This document shows, in pieces, positions 45,901-59,189 of a stretch of 64,000 nucleotides of DNA (position 1 is its first letter; every line of letters begins with the position of its first letter). Source of the stretch: Ascaris suum (taxonomy: Eukaryota; Nematoda; Chromadorea; Rhabditida; Ascarididae); the NCBI GenBank assembly GCA_013433145.1, contig CM024170.1, positions 1,071,214-1,135,213 of the forward strand, in the 5' to 3' direction. Position numbers and translations under genes: made by a program. Below the pieces are notes generated by a model that saw only the letters and a list, made by a program, of their open reading frames with translations, was not told the origin of the DNA and did not search any database.

Positions 45901-48900
45901 CCCATAGTGAATTGACTCGATGATTGCTGCATGCTCGCTGAAAAAAAAAGAGTTGAGAGATTGATTGTAAGGATGCTAAATGTCGAGGTAAAAATATGTC
46001 TTCAAATAATTTCGACGACGAAAGCTTAAATCGGAATAATCATCACAAGGTAATTGATAAATAAAGACTCTAGTGCCCTACTCAAAACTGACTCCATTTT
46101 TGAAGATATTCATAAAATTTACTCTACTATTAGTTAGGAATGTTTGCTTCATTGACATTTAAAGGGAAAACACGCAACTACTAACTGGTAGGTGGAATTG
46201 CTTCAACGGCGATTGTTGGTGGAGCCACAAGACGTGAAGCAACTCGTGAACGTAAGCGTTGACCGAGCATCCTAGGGGAATGATAAGCGGAAGGTGGCCG
46301 TGGGCTAGTTAATGAGTAGACACATGTGACTCTTGCAACAGGACTTTCGTTATGAATGGTGGCTGCACACTTCACCCATAACCATTGACCCGCCTTCGTA
46401 CATAGTCGGTGAGCTTCCAATTGATGCACTCCTCGTTGCATCACTGAAATTAGCGACATAATTCAACGACTCATCTCCATCAAACAATTAATTAAACATC
46501 GTTCACCTTGTACTTAACGCCTTCCAAATGTGCAAAAAAAACCAATTCATGAGGTGGTACAAGTGGCAAGGTCGTATATTGCATTATTTTAAACTGAGAA
46601 CGTAATAATGGCATCAGTTCTGATTACAATAATTATCAAAGAATACATTCACAAATCAATTAAACGATTTTCATAAGGTGCATCTTTTAAATCAGTGGTG
46701 ATTTCATCGGGAAGTTGGCCGAATCGATTCAACCATTCGACAAATTCCACAAAAAATTGAGCACACCTTCCAAGGTTTTTATCAAAAAATTACCACATTC
46801 CACATTATTACTCAACATCACTACGTATGTCAAGGTAAGTCAAGGTAAGTGACAACCTACTTAAGAAGGAACAAGACACAAGAAATCACATAATAAAACA
46901 TGTGCAATAATGCGCTCATATTTTAATCGAATGAATCACCTGCATAGAACTCCTAATAAAGTTTCATTTTCCAACCTGATCACTTACAATTACTGCTTGA
47001 ATGGGAGCAAAATGTATGCATATTTTTAGGTACATCTGATTATCAGCAATTTCTTCAAGATCTGATAAAACAGGCTCGAAATTTTTATAGATGTTCGGAA
47101 AGTGTATCCTACGGTAAAGATTAGCCCATCAAATTTCACAACTTAGTTCCAGAGCTGAAACTGCCAAACGAAAAGAGATACACATGCGCACTTTCATAAA
47201 TTTAGTACCTACATCGCATGATTTGCATATGCAAATTTGCTGAAATTCACAAAAGATACTATGTTTGCATAACATAGAAAAATCATCAAAAAAAGCGAAC
47301 GATAAATGCACATAGTAAGCGCTAACAGATTCGATGACTATCAGCAAGAGTGTTTAGATCATCGCTATGGACATATTCGTAACCACTCGTACCCATCATC
47401 TCCAAGCGGCCATAACCCAACAATAAACTGCAGCTGAAGTTAAAGAATTTTACTTTTTTATAAGCCGGAAATTGTAAGTAATAAAATGATTTTTTTTAAA
47501 TGTATTAACGCCTCCCTCTCTCAAAAAAACAACTTTTAATTAAGGTACTTTTTTATTTATTTACTTATTTGTTTATAAAGAAAGCGATCGAACGACATTT
47601 CATAGATCCGTGCCGTTGAAATAAATTATTTTAATGCTTTATTTAATATGCTGTTTCGTGCTCAAGAAATGCTTTAATTTATGCAAATTGATGAAAACAC
47701 TGTCACAGAACTAGTGGAAAGAAATCAAGAATAATCGATCCAGATATTGTTAATCGATAATCGATCGCTATTGATTGCATAATTTTTCCTTTCAATGATA
47801 TTGGAAACAAAAAAACACACTTATGGTCGATTTGAATACATATGAAACGTGTATTGTAGACGATCACAAAAGCGGTACTTCTGCGAGGCAGACTACTGAA
47901 TGTTTCAACAGAGATCTCCGCGTTGAAATGTGCACATAGTGGACGTGCTACACCAACCAAACATAATGCCGCATCCATATCGCATTCCTGAAATGCATTT
48001 CTCCTGAAATTCCTCCTCTATGGGCGAAACTTCAACTACATTCAGGCAATACCCACTAACAAGAGTCAACCATCCTATACCGGGTAATACGGTTTCAGTT
48101 TCCCTTAGCGGATATCGGATGGCCTACATTTCAATGATAGCAATCCCCTGAAACAGTTACGCTTTTTCACTCGTTCACTGTGATTCTTTATTTGCGTTTT
48201 TAGGTGTTTGTTCCGAACAGGTATAATGCGTCTGACGAAAGAAATTGCGTAAAACTCAAGATAACGAGAAATTCACCATGTTAGGCGCATGAACATCATT
48301 GTCCATTCCGGTTGCCGGTTCTTCTTTCGGAATCGATTCGTTTGCCGGGCTCGAAGGTAACGGAGGAGTAAGAGAGACTCTTTTGAGTTGTCCCAACATG
48401 AGGATACGTTTGCGAAAAGGACGTGTCACAAGTGTGACACGAACTAGAGGTGCTTCAGTTGGAGGAACGTTACATGAGGTGCATGCAGATGCGGCACGAA
48501 ACACCTCGGTGGAAAGTGCTTGTTCCAGTTGTTTCGCCGATTCATTTTCCAATAAATCCAACAAATTCATACCCCGCATTTCGCTCGCCTTAAAATATTC
48601 CTTTGTGTATCTACACTATCCTCTGATAATAATAAGTATCCGCTCACAACAAAAAGTTCTTTTTTTACTTCATTTTAGGCGATATTATTTTGATCATGAA
48701 ATATTATAACGACAGGTTTCATTTATACTTTGTTCAATGTTCAAATGCAAACAAACGATAGCTATTAAAGCATCTTGAAAGATCAATATTGTATCGAAAA
48801 GTGGGAAAGGTAGGTATAGCACTGGATGGCATTAAGGTAGTATTCAACAGCACGAAACTCTTCAGAAATGTAAACGCGATAATGTTTATTGATCATGAAC

Positions 48901-50417
48901 GAATACTTAATTACTGCTGCAGAAAACAACTGTTTTGAAACAATTTCATGACGACGGCATTTAATGAAGTTGTGCAAACATATTTTATGCCAGGGAGGAC
49001 TTATAACTCTCAAATATTTCCAACACAATGATATTCGAAAAAAAAGCTGTTGTGTTATACCTTAAACGTCAAGAATATCTATAACTGATGGGTAGGTAGG
49101 AGGAAGGACGTGCAATTTGTGCCCGTAGCAAATTTTAGGATCAGAAACAAGTTCTTCTATCGTTGCATATCGTTTTTTATTATTTTCTATGCAATATATG
49201 ACAGATATTAACGAAACATCTTATAGTAACACATTTTGTTCTTAAACACAACATTTGTTATTACTCGTGACCGTAATTTTCAAATTCTATAATAACAAAA
49301 AACATATGACCACTCACTGCTTTCGAGAAAAAAGACGCAAACGTAGCGGATACGTGGTGCAAATGTCCAGTGCATGCAACGCAGAATGTTCCCGCACTCA
49401 GTGCCTCCACATATAAACGTGCGATTTCACGTGGTGTGTATTCGGTTAGACGGCTCAGTTGCGTGTCAATTGCGCATGAAACATCCTCAGTGGTTGATTC
49501 GGCACGTACTGCAATTCACATCTCAAGCTCAATATCAAACTCCAAAACAGCGGAAAAAAGATCGAGACTATATAAGCGCAGATTAGGAGTTGGAGCTTGA
49601 AAGAGCTCATTGATTTGTTTTGCTCTAAAATCCTTTAGTAATGTCAGCATGGAATCCTTATTTATAAAACTCTGGAAATGTACAGGAATACAGCGAAATC
49701 AGTGGGACTTCCACCACCACAGCCTTCATTAGGTTCATGTCATTTCCAAACAGTATGAACACATAAAGTCTCAATATGGCATATATTCAAATCATTTCGT
49801 TCAATTGCCAAATGAATCGTTCACGAAACCGATCAACAAGAGTTCTGAAGTTCGTTGAGATAACTTAATCGTCAAAAATAATAAAATGGAAAGGAATGAG
49901 ATTATGACTTCTATCATTGAGTGTGGAATTGTGCGAAAAATTTTCTCCAAATATTCCGAACAATATTTCAGCAAAATTTGCTTCTCTTCTAAAGTATAAC
50001 GGAACGAATTTTCTCCATATTTCATTTGAAATTTAGAATTTTAGAATGATCTATAAATTAAAAGGTACTCTAATGGCAAACAATCAACCTCATTTCATTT
50101 CAGAGATCGATGAATTTTAGTTATACGACGTAATGAGCTCAATGAATTCATTGAATTTTACAACGCATTCTGCTAAACAAAGACGATTATTGGAGCTAGA
50201 ATTAGGAGTGAACGAGAGGATTGAATAATGTGATGGGAAGGAAATAGAAAATGGTTATATACTCTTACGTTGTCTTTGTTTGAGGAAGGTGATTGCGCAC
50301 TTGAGAACGTTGCTCTTGTCCATTTTGCGATCGCCATCGGCCACCAATGTGGTCAATTCACCGATTAGTTTGTTGAATGCATCTCGTCGACGCTTCTCGC
50401 TCTCGTTCCTCGTTTTC
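42953..50417 (-). CDS. Clock: CLOCK/NPAS2-type bHLH-PAS transcription factor, 5' exon missing, at least 635 aa
   Basis: Exons: 50417-50269, 49508-49318, 48588-48277, 47987-47821, 47427-47327, 46443-46186, 45937-45755, 45393-45277, 44086-43821, 43117-42953. All nine junctions keep frame. Exon 1 is a CLOCK-class bHLH (RNESEKRRRDAFNKLIGEL, RKMDKSNVLK, AITFLKQRQ). PAS-A begins REIARLYVEALSAGTFCVA. PAS-B runs from about FVIVYNTRFICIQIDH through MGTSGYEYVHSDDLNTLADSHR, a segment typical of CLOCK and BMAL, to LCTKAGQWLWVKCAA. The rest is Ser/Thr/Pro/Ala-rich with PKKRVHP, then a Gln/Glu/Leu coiled coil (QQVLQKELELQELHLKQFL), as CLOCK has. CLOCK pairs with BMAL/CYC on E-boxes. The exon with the start Met must end with 2 nt and lies above 50420. 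If the 43821 donor is skipped the frame stops at 43796. Confidence 0.92.
50269..50417 (-). other. bHLH exon of the CLOCK-like gene
   Basis: Acceptor TTAAAG, donor GTAAGA. Basic region R-N-E-S-E-K-R-R-R-D with the Glu and Arg residues that contact the E-box half sites in CLOCK-class factors, then helix 1, a short loop (VADGDRKMDK) and helix 2. The pattern RNxSEKxRRDxFN plus RKMDKSxVL separates it from BMAL/ARNT (xxxSxxEKRRRDKMN). Confidence 0.9.
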
Positions 50418-51174
50418 CTTTAATTTATTTGCTCATCGTTTACATTAATCCGTCTTAAAGATAGTCACTAAGAGTATTTGGGTGTTTTAAAAATGGCTCC
50501 AAGTTGCGAATATTCGAGCTCCGAGTTCTTTATTAACAACAACAAGTTCTCAATTTCCGATTGTCGCCGAATACGTAATTCTATGACGATTAAAGACTGC
50601 AATCCGGTCAGCTAAACGTGAAATAAATACTCGTCGAATTGATCGAATAACAAGCTCGAAATCAATATAATTTTCGCATATAAATCTGTTTTTAGAGAGC
50701 CAAACTCCAGAATAATGTTTGAATCCTTGAAAACTTATATTGTGAATGCAAAAAAATTTTTTGCAGAATCTAAAAACCTAAATTGCTTTGAAAAATTTAT
50801 ACGAGGACCCTTTAACTTAAACAAGTGAAATTTCCCTTATGAGGGCTTAAGCTAAATCGTTCCTTTAACTGCCCTCACTACCTCGTCCTCTCCCCATTCT
50901 TTGATATCTATCTCCCTTTGCAGATACGGAAAAGCTAAATTAGCCACTAGAAGAATCCTATATGGAGAGAGCATACTGAAGTTGAAAACCTGCTAAATTG
51001 CAACATCATTTAATCACGCCGAATTACAACTGAGCTAATTTCCAGGATACCCCAATGCAGCTCCACAGCAGTTGTGGATTTAAAAATCACTCCTTCCTAA
51101 GTGCATATTACCTTTTGTTCTGTTTTGCACGATGCTGCAATGTCCACATATGCGCTTCTCTTATTTTCTTTGAA

Positions 51175-51176
<2 letters not shown>

Positions 51177-51254
<78 letters not shown>
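51177..51254. repeat. (AT)n microsatellite, about 78 bp
   Basis: Pure alternating TA, about 0.8 kb upstream of the bHLH exon of the CLOCK-like gene. The three Ile-Tyr frames over it are artefacts. Confidence 0.98.
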
Positions 51255-51256
<2 letters not shown>

Positions 51257-51685
51257 GTGTGTAAATTTTCAAGCATTATTGAAAACCGCTGCAATTAACG
51301 TTGAGACCGTTGCCAGCTATAAATGACTGTGATAAATTAACAGTATTGTACCACTTTCGTCATCAGTAAATTCATTCAATACACCTAATTTCAGTCTCCA
51401 AATGAATGTGTAAAACTCGAATCTGACTCACGAACCTACATTAATTTCTAAATTTGTTCAACTGTTCAATTGATGAGTATTTCAAATCAAAACAACGCGC
51501 GGCTTACAAATTCATTATAGTCAAAAAAGCTTTAAATGCAAGAAAGAATGAACCTTTTGACGTTGTGTCCGCTGATTGGCTGCTCACAAGTATCGCTCAT
51601 ACTAAAAGACGAGGGGGGAGGGACGTACGATAGTGAGGTAAATGACGAGGTGGGGGGTAAATGTATGATGATGATGAGAGGTTGT

Positions 51686-51706
51686 TGCTGGGCACAGCGC
51701 CCAGCA
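51686..51706. other. Perfect 8-bp inverted repeat in a GC-rich island
   Basis: TGCTGGGC, a 5-nt loop, then GCCCAGCA. It sits in the most GC-rich part of the 51600-51850 island upstream of the CLOCK-like gene. It may be a promoter element or chance. Confidence 0.4.
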
Positions 51707-52374
51707 CAGAACTTGTTTGCCACCACCACAAGAACGCCTCCCGGTTAGCCGCCGTCAACGTTCGGCGCTTTTCACGCACCCAAAGCGACACCCGGCTGGC
51801 GCTATTTCAAGGTCACCGGTGCGCATCCCTCGATGCTTCGTGCGCACCTGATTGCATCCATAATTGCACCTGCGTGCACATTTGCCTATCAAACTTCCAA
51901 ATTTGTTCCTTTATTATGCCCTCAGAAAGCAATTTTCCTCCAATCCCTTTGATTCACTCCATCATCTGCTACTCCCTTCAGGATCAAATCGAACCTCATT
52001 TCATGCAATAATAGTACCACGATAAAGTTACGGAAGTATTGAGATGTGTGCAAATGATGGGCACATTCAGGTGAGCAATATGGTTAATAACAAAAATCGT
52101 CATATGAAAGGTCAGAACAAATAGGAGACAGGAAAGAAGGTAGGCAACTAACTAAAAACTTTCCTATGAGCGTAGTTGAATCCACCAACGATGGATAAGC
52201 TTATCGAAAAAACGACTGATCTTAGAACGCTTTGAGCCAGTGTATAAATAAACGTTTAGATGAGCACAAATTTTTGAAACATTTACTCATAGCGAAATCG
52301 TTACCAATATGTAAAATGAACGGTTGATGGGAAGGAACACTCGATGGAGGAACACGGCGACACTGGAAGACAGT

Positions 52375-52460
52375 GACAGGAACAGTGATAGGAACATGAA
52401 GGGACTGCTCTTTACACTCACGGTACGATGAAGGGACTGCTGTTGACACTAACAGGAACG
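52375..52460. repeat. Imperfect tandem repeat, unit about 32 nt
   Basis: Two units of ATGAAGGGACTGCTNTTNAC start at about 52396 and 52428, with CAGTGATAGGAAC-like sequence on both sides. Intergenic. Confidence 0.7.
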
Positions 52461-55400
52461 TTCACCTAGACTACTAACATCATACGTCTTCAATTTTGCA
52501 CTTTCCATCAATTGTCAAATGTTTGTACGATTGATGATTAGAAACATCGGCATGGAATGATGACGAGACCTCAAATCAAGCGAGGGAATAAGCACGCCAG
52601 CGGAGCTAGCATGAAGTATGTTTCTGCATTCGATTCATCGAATCAACCACTTCCATACGATCACATGAAACGATAAAACGGGTGAAATGATGTCCACACA
52701 TTTGATTTAACTCAACAGATTGTATAAATCTTCAAAAAGCGCTTTTGGCGACTCAAGGGGCGTAAAATCCAAAACCAACCGACTTAAAGTGCCTTCAAAT
52801 TTATTTTCATATTTAAATGCCTACAACTCCTTCCGATTTTAATTTGATGAAAAAGAAAGTTAGCCTAGGCTATCGCCGCCTACGACGTATATTACATCCA
52901 TCAAATCTTGCAATTTAGTGCCGACTGATTCCCGAGTGGAACAATCCGACAGACAGATTCATATATAGATGAATGCATAGAAATTACACAACCACAATGC
53001 ACTCGTCAAATGCAAAACTATGCAATGTGTAATGATTCTCAAATCAATCCAACTATAACACAATTACGTATCCATAGTAAATGCCAATAACAGCTGATTT
53101 TTACCGTTCGTTATTAAATGCAATGCTTGCAATGACTTACTTATTGCAACAAGCTATCAACGTTGATTGGTATGTGGTCAGGTAAGTTTTAAAATGAAGG
53201 AAGTATATAAGTTAGTCATACGATTTGCCTTTCCGCATTTCAACCCATTTAATTAAAAAAAAAAAACCAACAACGATTCGGTAACGCTGCATTTTACCAC
53301 AAAAAACCGGCTAGCCTCACAAGAATATTCAATATTCCTCTAAAGAATGTTCGTTTTTAGAAACGGAACTAACTTCCGGAAAAATTAACTCACAATTTTA
53401 CATTATCTTTAACTGCCAACAATTCATGTCCAAGTTAATCGATCGGGATGAAATAGATCTCGATTGGAGGAATTATGAGCTTATTACATCTTTCGATTTT
53501 AATTACTAGTGTATTCGTTATACCTATTATACTCATCCAAATCCTACTCGTTTACCATAATGGGTTTGTAATTACCTTATGTGTGAGTGAATCATATTAA
53601 TCTTCATCTTCACTTACCACCTGACTTACTATAAAGCATATAAATACTATAACATACTATAAAGGATGGCAATGGCTATAAAATGCCAATAAAAGGCGTC
53701 AAGCCGCCTGAACTATCACATGGCTATGCTGTGGTTATACGCAAATGCCCATTACGCCGATCTCATTCCCAACGAACATTCAAATCGTGTCAACCGCTCA
53801 CGGATTTATTATATTTGATATTCGTGCGCACATCCCGCTGTTATTCGAAAATGTTCGATAAAACTTCCCCGTAATTCCCGTATTATTATTTTCCTTTGTG
53901 GTTTTCACCGATTTTATTAATATTTCCACCCGTACCCATATCAATAACCCGGAATGTGTAGGTACAGTATCGACCTGTGAAATGATCGTAACGCGCCCTC
54001 ATGTGCTTCGCTATAGGAAATCCAACAATCGATTCACTACTAAAGAATCCGATCATAATGTGGTTTATTAAACCACTAAAATCAAACACTCCAGATTAGC
54101 GGTGCGCTGCAAAAATCTGATCCCTTCAACTCTTTAGTGTCTTGCTGAGGAAGTAACTCTTCGAACAGTTAACCGACCGATTGCGATTAAAAGTAGAACT
54201 GAAACGTGAAACCTTGAAGACCGTCTAGCAATTCAGAGAAAATAAATCGGAACTTCAAACATCTCAGCGCTTTGCCATAGAAAAATCCCACCCTTTGAAT
54301 ATTAAAACATTTTTTCCCAAATTACAAACATAGAAAACATTAGAAACACACATATCAAAGGACCGGAGACGAGTGATTTCCTTAGCGTGGACCGTGGATG
54401 AAGCCTAGACTTCGATGGAAGGGAGTGAGAGAGGTCGGAGAGTAAGTAAATTCTGCAAACTTTCCGCTTCGACAACGAAATCCGGCGTCATCCAACTTCA
54501 CTGGATTTCCGAACAGTTTTTGCGATGTCGACACCGTTCTACACGTTTCTATTGCAACGTTTGAGCGCACTTTTCATTTGGCGACCTCTTTCGAATGAAG
54601 TTTTTTTTCTAGTGTAAAAGCGCTCCATACATTCTAGTATTTAAGACCAAAAACCGTTTGTTTCATACTAAAATCAATCGTCCTTTCAATCTTCCCGTGA
54701 GTTCTGCAGAAAGTTTTTAACATCTGCTTAACTCTAAAACCTATAGTGGTTGCTCTGCTAGCCAAAACACGCGTAACCTTTCCCTCATTGCTTATTAAGT
54801 TTATTTCCTTTTTAATGTGTGAAGGCATATTCCTTCGAAAATTGTTCGTTAAAAGCACTACGACAGTTATCATCGGTTGCATTGGTTTAATTTGCATACA
54901 ACACTGCTGCCTCTTGTATAGTTTCGAGAATATCACACAGCGACAGTAACGCTGAGCCTTAGCTTAACCCCTATTGTTTGGCCGTACTCCCTTCATTGCG
55001 TAAAAAATAAAACTATGGAAATAACAATTTTTCTTGTGGCAATGGTGTGTTACTTATGCAAGTCAATCACATATTCTTTAATGGTAGCCCGCATCAGTGA
55101 GCAATGATCATGTTCTCATCATCAAATGCCTACCAAAGTCTGTGTAGTCGATTTGCTTTAGGAGATTCTCGAGGAGCGTACATGAGCGTTATCAAACGAT
55201 TCTGCAAATGATCCATGCAACACTCAACAGATGGTAGTACGGGGAAGGTAAAGCCAGTCCCCTTCAAATCTTTGGAAATTGGATGGAGAGGTGGTGCACT
55301 ATTTCTAGCCAAAATTGCGACTCCGATTTGCTTCAAAGATTCATTAAGCTCACTACAAAAGACGACCGAGACAAATAAAATCCCGTTTGCATAATTTGCA

Positions 55401-58400
55401 AACTTCAACTTAATCAATCTCCGTCAGTATAATCTCCCACAAAATTTGCAGATGACCCAAGAAAAGAAACAATGCATTTTATTAATTCAAGAAGCATCTT
55501 CAGCAGTACAATTTTCTCTAAATGCTCTCCATACAAAAGCGATCCCAGAAGTGAATCATCAAGTTAATTTCAACAGTGTACTTTTATGAAACACTTAGAA
55601 AATGAGACAGCGGGAAGGGACGACTCGATGAGTTTCCAAGGGAACGCGAACTATAAGATCGATCAATAATACAGTGGTACTGAGAAAATCGAACAGGAGA
55701 ATCGATGGAAACGATGATGAGATCAAAGCAGCACTGACTTTATGCCACCGATATAGACGCATCCGAACGCAACTGAAAACGATCGCTAATCATGGGAGGA
55801 ATATACAGTCGGTGAGTCAGTTTTAATAATCCTAAAAATAGTAACACACAAACAAGGTGTCGACTATATTGGCCACAAAAATCCTCCCAGGTGATTTTCC
55901 ATGGCTTCGTCCCTTACTACATAAGGTCAAATAAAAGCCACCAAATATGGCACCACTACTCGCACCATCAAAAATTAACAGTTCCATCAATAAACCTCCT
56001 AGTTTAACCTTTCATTTGATCTACTGGAAATCAAAGATCACCACTGCCTAGAAAAAAAGGAAAGCCACTCACTGACTCGAACAGTTCATCATCTTACAAT
56101 AACTCTGGAATACCTACTGCAATTTCATTCGTAAGCAGTTGCTCTGAATCACTAACCTTACAACTGAACGAGAGAATATTACTGAACGATTATTACTCCC
56201 TATCGAATGCAAATGTTACATCCGAGATGCTATTTCAGGTTATACGGTGCGTTAAACGTTACCACTGCGATGTTATCTCAGGTTATATTTAATTAATTAG
56301 AAGATTTCGCTAACTACATTATGCTGCATTTTACTGAGTGAAATGCACAAGTGACTTTTCACTTGAAATTACTACGAAGTAATTTATAAGAAAATATTCT
56401 GAGTGAAATACGTGTGAAGAAACTTTAGAAAATTGCGCGAGCAAAACCATCGATCTTCTTTCAATGTCTCAGATATTCCCTCAAGAAATTGACTATTGTG
56501 TCTCATAGAACTCCCATGAGTGTAAAACTATTGAAATATTACGGCCGCCCTTACAAGTTCCCTCTGCCAAAATATAAATAAGCCGTTGTATAGGACGAGG
56601 CAAGCAAATCGACATAAATATTGCCACGAATTATTGATGCTGGAGTTATTGAATTTGCTAGGCCTAATGTACTCAATATACGTAATTCTATACCAACACT
56701 TAAGTTTATCAATCAACTACAGAAACACCTGTACTTCAAAAGTTCAAAAATGTCTTAAAGTCCCCATGTAATTTGCAAGATGTGGGATTTTTACTGTGCC
56801 GATAGTCGGAAAAAAAGAAAAAAAAAACGAATTGTTCGTCGATTTGATTCATCGCTCAGATCAGCTGGACTATCTAATATGCCACTGTGAGCTTTTCATC
56901 ACTCGCCGTCGGTTTATATGACCAATTAATCTCGTGAGATAAAACTAAAGCCGCACTCTTTTGGCACTTTTCTTGACTTTATCATATGGACCAATGAACA
57001 TGCCCACACACCTCAGCAGACAAATAAACAATCAATTTTTTTGCCCTCATTACCAACTGTGTCTATTTCATTTCAAAATATCACAAGCGCTCGAATCATT
57101 TCCTTCGGAAATGTAACACTCGTTAGTGCAGCAGCTAAATAGTAGGATGGATGTTGATTAAAGAAGGAGTGTTCGAACTCCGGTGGTTAGAAGGGCGGGG
57201 TGGATTGCAGGAAAACTGGATTTAAAGGGGTGAACTACAGGAAAAGTGGATTTAAAAAGAATGAGGGAAAAGCTATCCTCGCGTGAGTATTGCAGTTTGG
57301 AATTTGAGACAGAGGGTCATTTAAACATCTCGCAAAAAAGTTCAAACGTGAGAGGGACAATAGTGGGATTCAGAATGTTTTGCGGCATCTTGATTTTTTC
57401 TCCCATGAAGCTTTCCCATATGAAACGAATTTTCTTCCGCCAACGATTTGAGGCGCAATTGTTCTAGTGCTTGGATATCGCAACCACATGCTGCACTGCC
57501 GAATGGAAATTGATTGCAAATAAGCAGAAATAAAATACATTCAATTTTTGATATACTAAATGCTGCTATTATGACGAATAGGAAAAATAAGCTTAGGAAA
57601 GGAGAGAGGAAAGGCGAAGTCGCAATGTGCCGCAGTAGGGTAAAGAATCATAAGGCAAGGTTGCGAAAATTTCTTCGATGTCGAGCAGTTCGCCAAGACT
57701 ACAAAAATATAAGCACTATCTTTTCTTAGTGAAAATAGCGAAAATAGCATAACTTCTCAAAATTCGAAAACTTCCTCACCCCTTTATTGAGTCATGACAG
57801 TCCCTAATGCTTAACGACTAATGGACTCCAACCATTACCCCCCCCCCCCCCCCCCGATATTTGCTTATGAGTTCAGAGCTCATTAAGAACGCAAACGAAA
57901 CTCAGCATGGAATTGAGCAGATGAAGAGTAACACAATATTTTGTCAATGTTGCTGAAATTGTATTTTCTAATATACCATGCAATAAAACGTTGGCATTTC
58001 CTCGCATACATGCCTGAAATGGGAGCAATGAACGTCCCAAATGACCTTATTCAAATGGAAATCGACAAGGCTCCTTATTAAGGACTGTCATCTTCCCATA
58101 AGTCAAGCATAATCCACTGTGGCTTGCAGGACCTTCAAGAATAGTTCCTCATAGTTCTCCTATCTCACTCTAGATCAATAAAATTTCCAGGCTCACACAA
58201 CCCCTTTGGGTATCACCGCGTGGGAACGCGCTATATTGAAGGGAAGCCGTAATATGTTTTATTTTGTGTATAGTCGTCGTTATTTTATTGTGCGCATTGA
58301 TAAAAGAGCAAAGGGGAAATTCGTCGCCCTCTCCGTGCACCCACCAACACATTCGTCATTACTTTTAGTGCAGAACATCGGAAACATCGAACAGTAGCAC

Positions 58401-59035
58401 GCACTCAAGTTCCATTCAAAAGAACGATTTCATAGCGTAACTTCACTTATTTGTGGATGAGAAAACCTTCCATATTCACCTCGTAAATATTCCACCAGCG
58501 TATTATTAAGTAAAGCGAAATTGGTGACGGATTTCTTCAGCTACTAGAAAAACCTGCCTGAATATGACAGCACCGAGCTCTTTATTAATACAACACTGCG
58601 ACCCGACTAAGCACACAAGCTATGATCAGCCTAAAATCCATTAAGGCACTACGTTTCACGATTAAGGCAACGCCATGTTGCATGACCACTTCTTCCATTA
58701 CCCTCACACTTGGTCACATAGGAAGGAAAACGAGGAAGATGGAATCATACACAGTTCCTCATCTGCCTGTCAATGGTACAGCATGCTTTAACGCGATGAG
58801 ACATTTCGAAACATTTTCTTATGCGTGGCGGAAATAAGTTCCCTATGCTTTAGTCAATTTTTCGAGTTATTTTTTGCCATTATCACTGTCACCGTTCCCT
58901 CTCCTCTGTCCGTAATCCGTCACTGATATTAAATAAGTGGGCGGTTTCTATGCACTACTCAACTCAAAAAAAAAGCCAAATAGATAAGAAAAAAATGAGC
59001 ATGATGAAGGAAAAAAACGAAATTTACGTACCTAC

Positions 59036-59189
59036 TTCAATAGCGAAACCAAATAATATGAATGCTGTAAGATCAGCTTTTGCTTTCAGTGCTGCTTCTT
59101 TCTTCATTTGTTCCATAGAGGCCGCATCACGACCAATTCCACCGGGAACATCATCTCCTGACCGCAATTCAATTGCTTTAGAGTTATAG
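59036..59189 (-). CDS. Single exon of an unknown, probably membrane-anchored small protein
   Basis: After GTATAG at 59190-59195 the minus strand is open for 1 nt plus 51 codons to a donor GTAGGT at 59035. It encodes a polar segment with GDDVPGGIGRD, a charged amphipathic helix (MEQMKKEAALKAKADL) and the start of a hydrophobic segment (TAFILFGFAIE) that may be a membrane helix. I do not recognise the family. A possible next exon in phase 0 is at about 58540-58491 (starts LKKSVTNFALL). The upstream exon was not found. Splice sites and composition make it likely to be coding. Confidence 0.5.

Larger units (their letters stand above)
50418..59035. other. 8.6-kb stretch upstream of the CLOCK-like gene
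   Basis: It should contain the missing first exon(s) and promoter of the CLOCK-like gene, which I could not place. It holds the 51177-51254 (AT)n array, a GC-richer island at about 51600-51850 with an 8-bp hairpin, a small direct repeat at 52375-52460, a poly-C tract near 57840, and exon-like minus-strand patches at about 54089-53886 and 58540-58480 that lack partners. Confidence 0.5.

Noticed and set aside
51055..51298. ORFs with Ile-Tyr repeats
   Set aside because: Translations of the (AT)n microsatellite in both strands; same for 40357-40566.
53886..54089. Exon of a gene on the minus strand (IAKHMRARYDHFTGRYCTYTF)
   Set aside because: Reads like protein and has possible splice sites, but no neighbouring exon joins in phase and no family is recognised; not supported enough to call.
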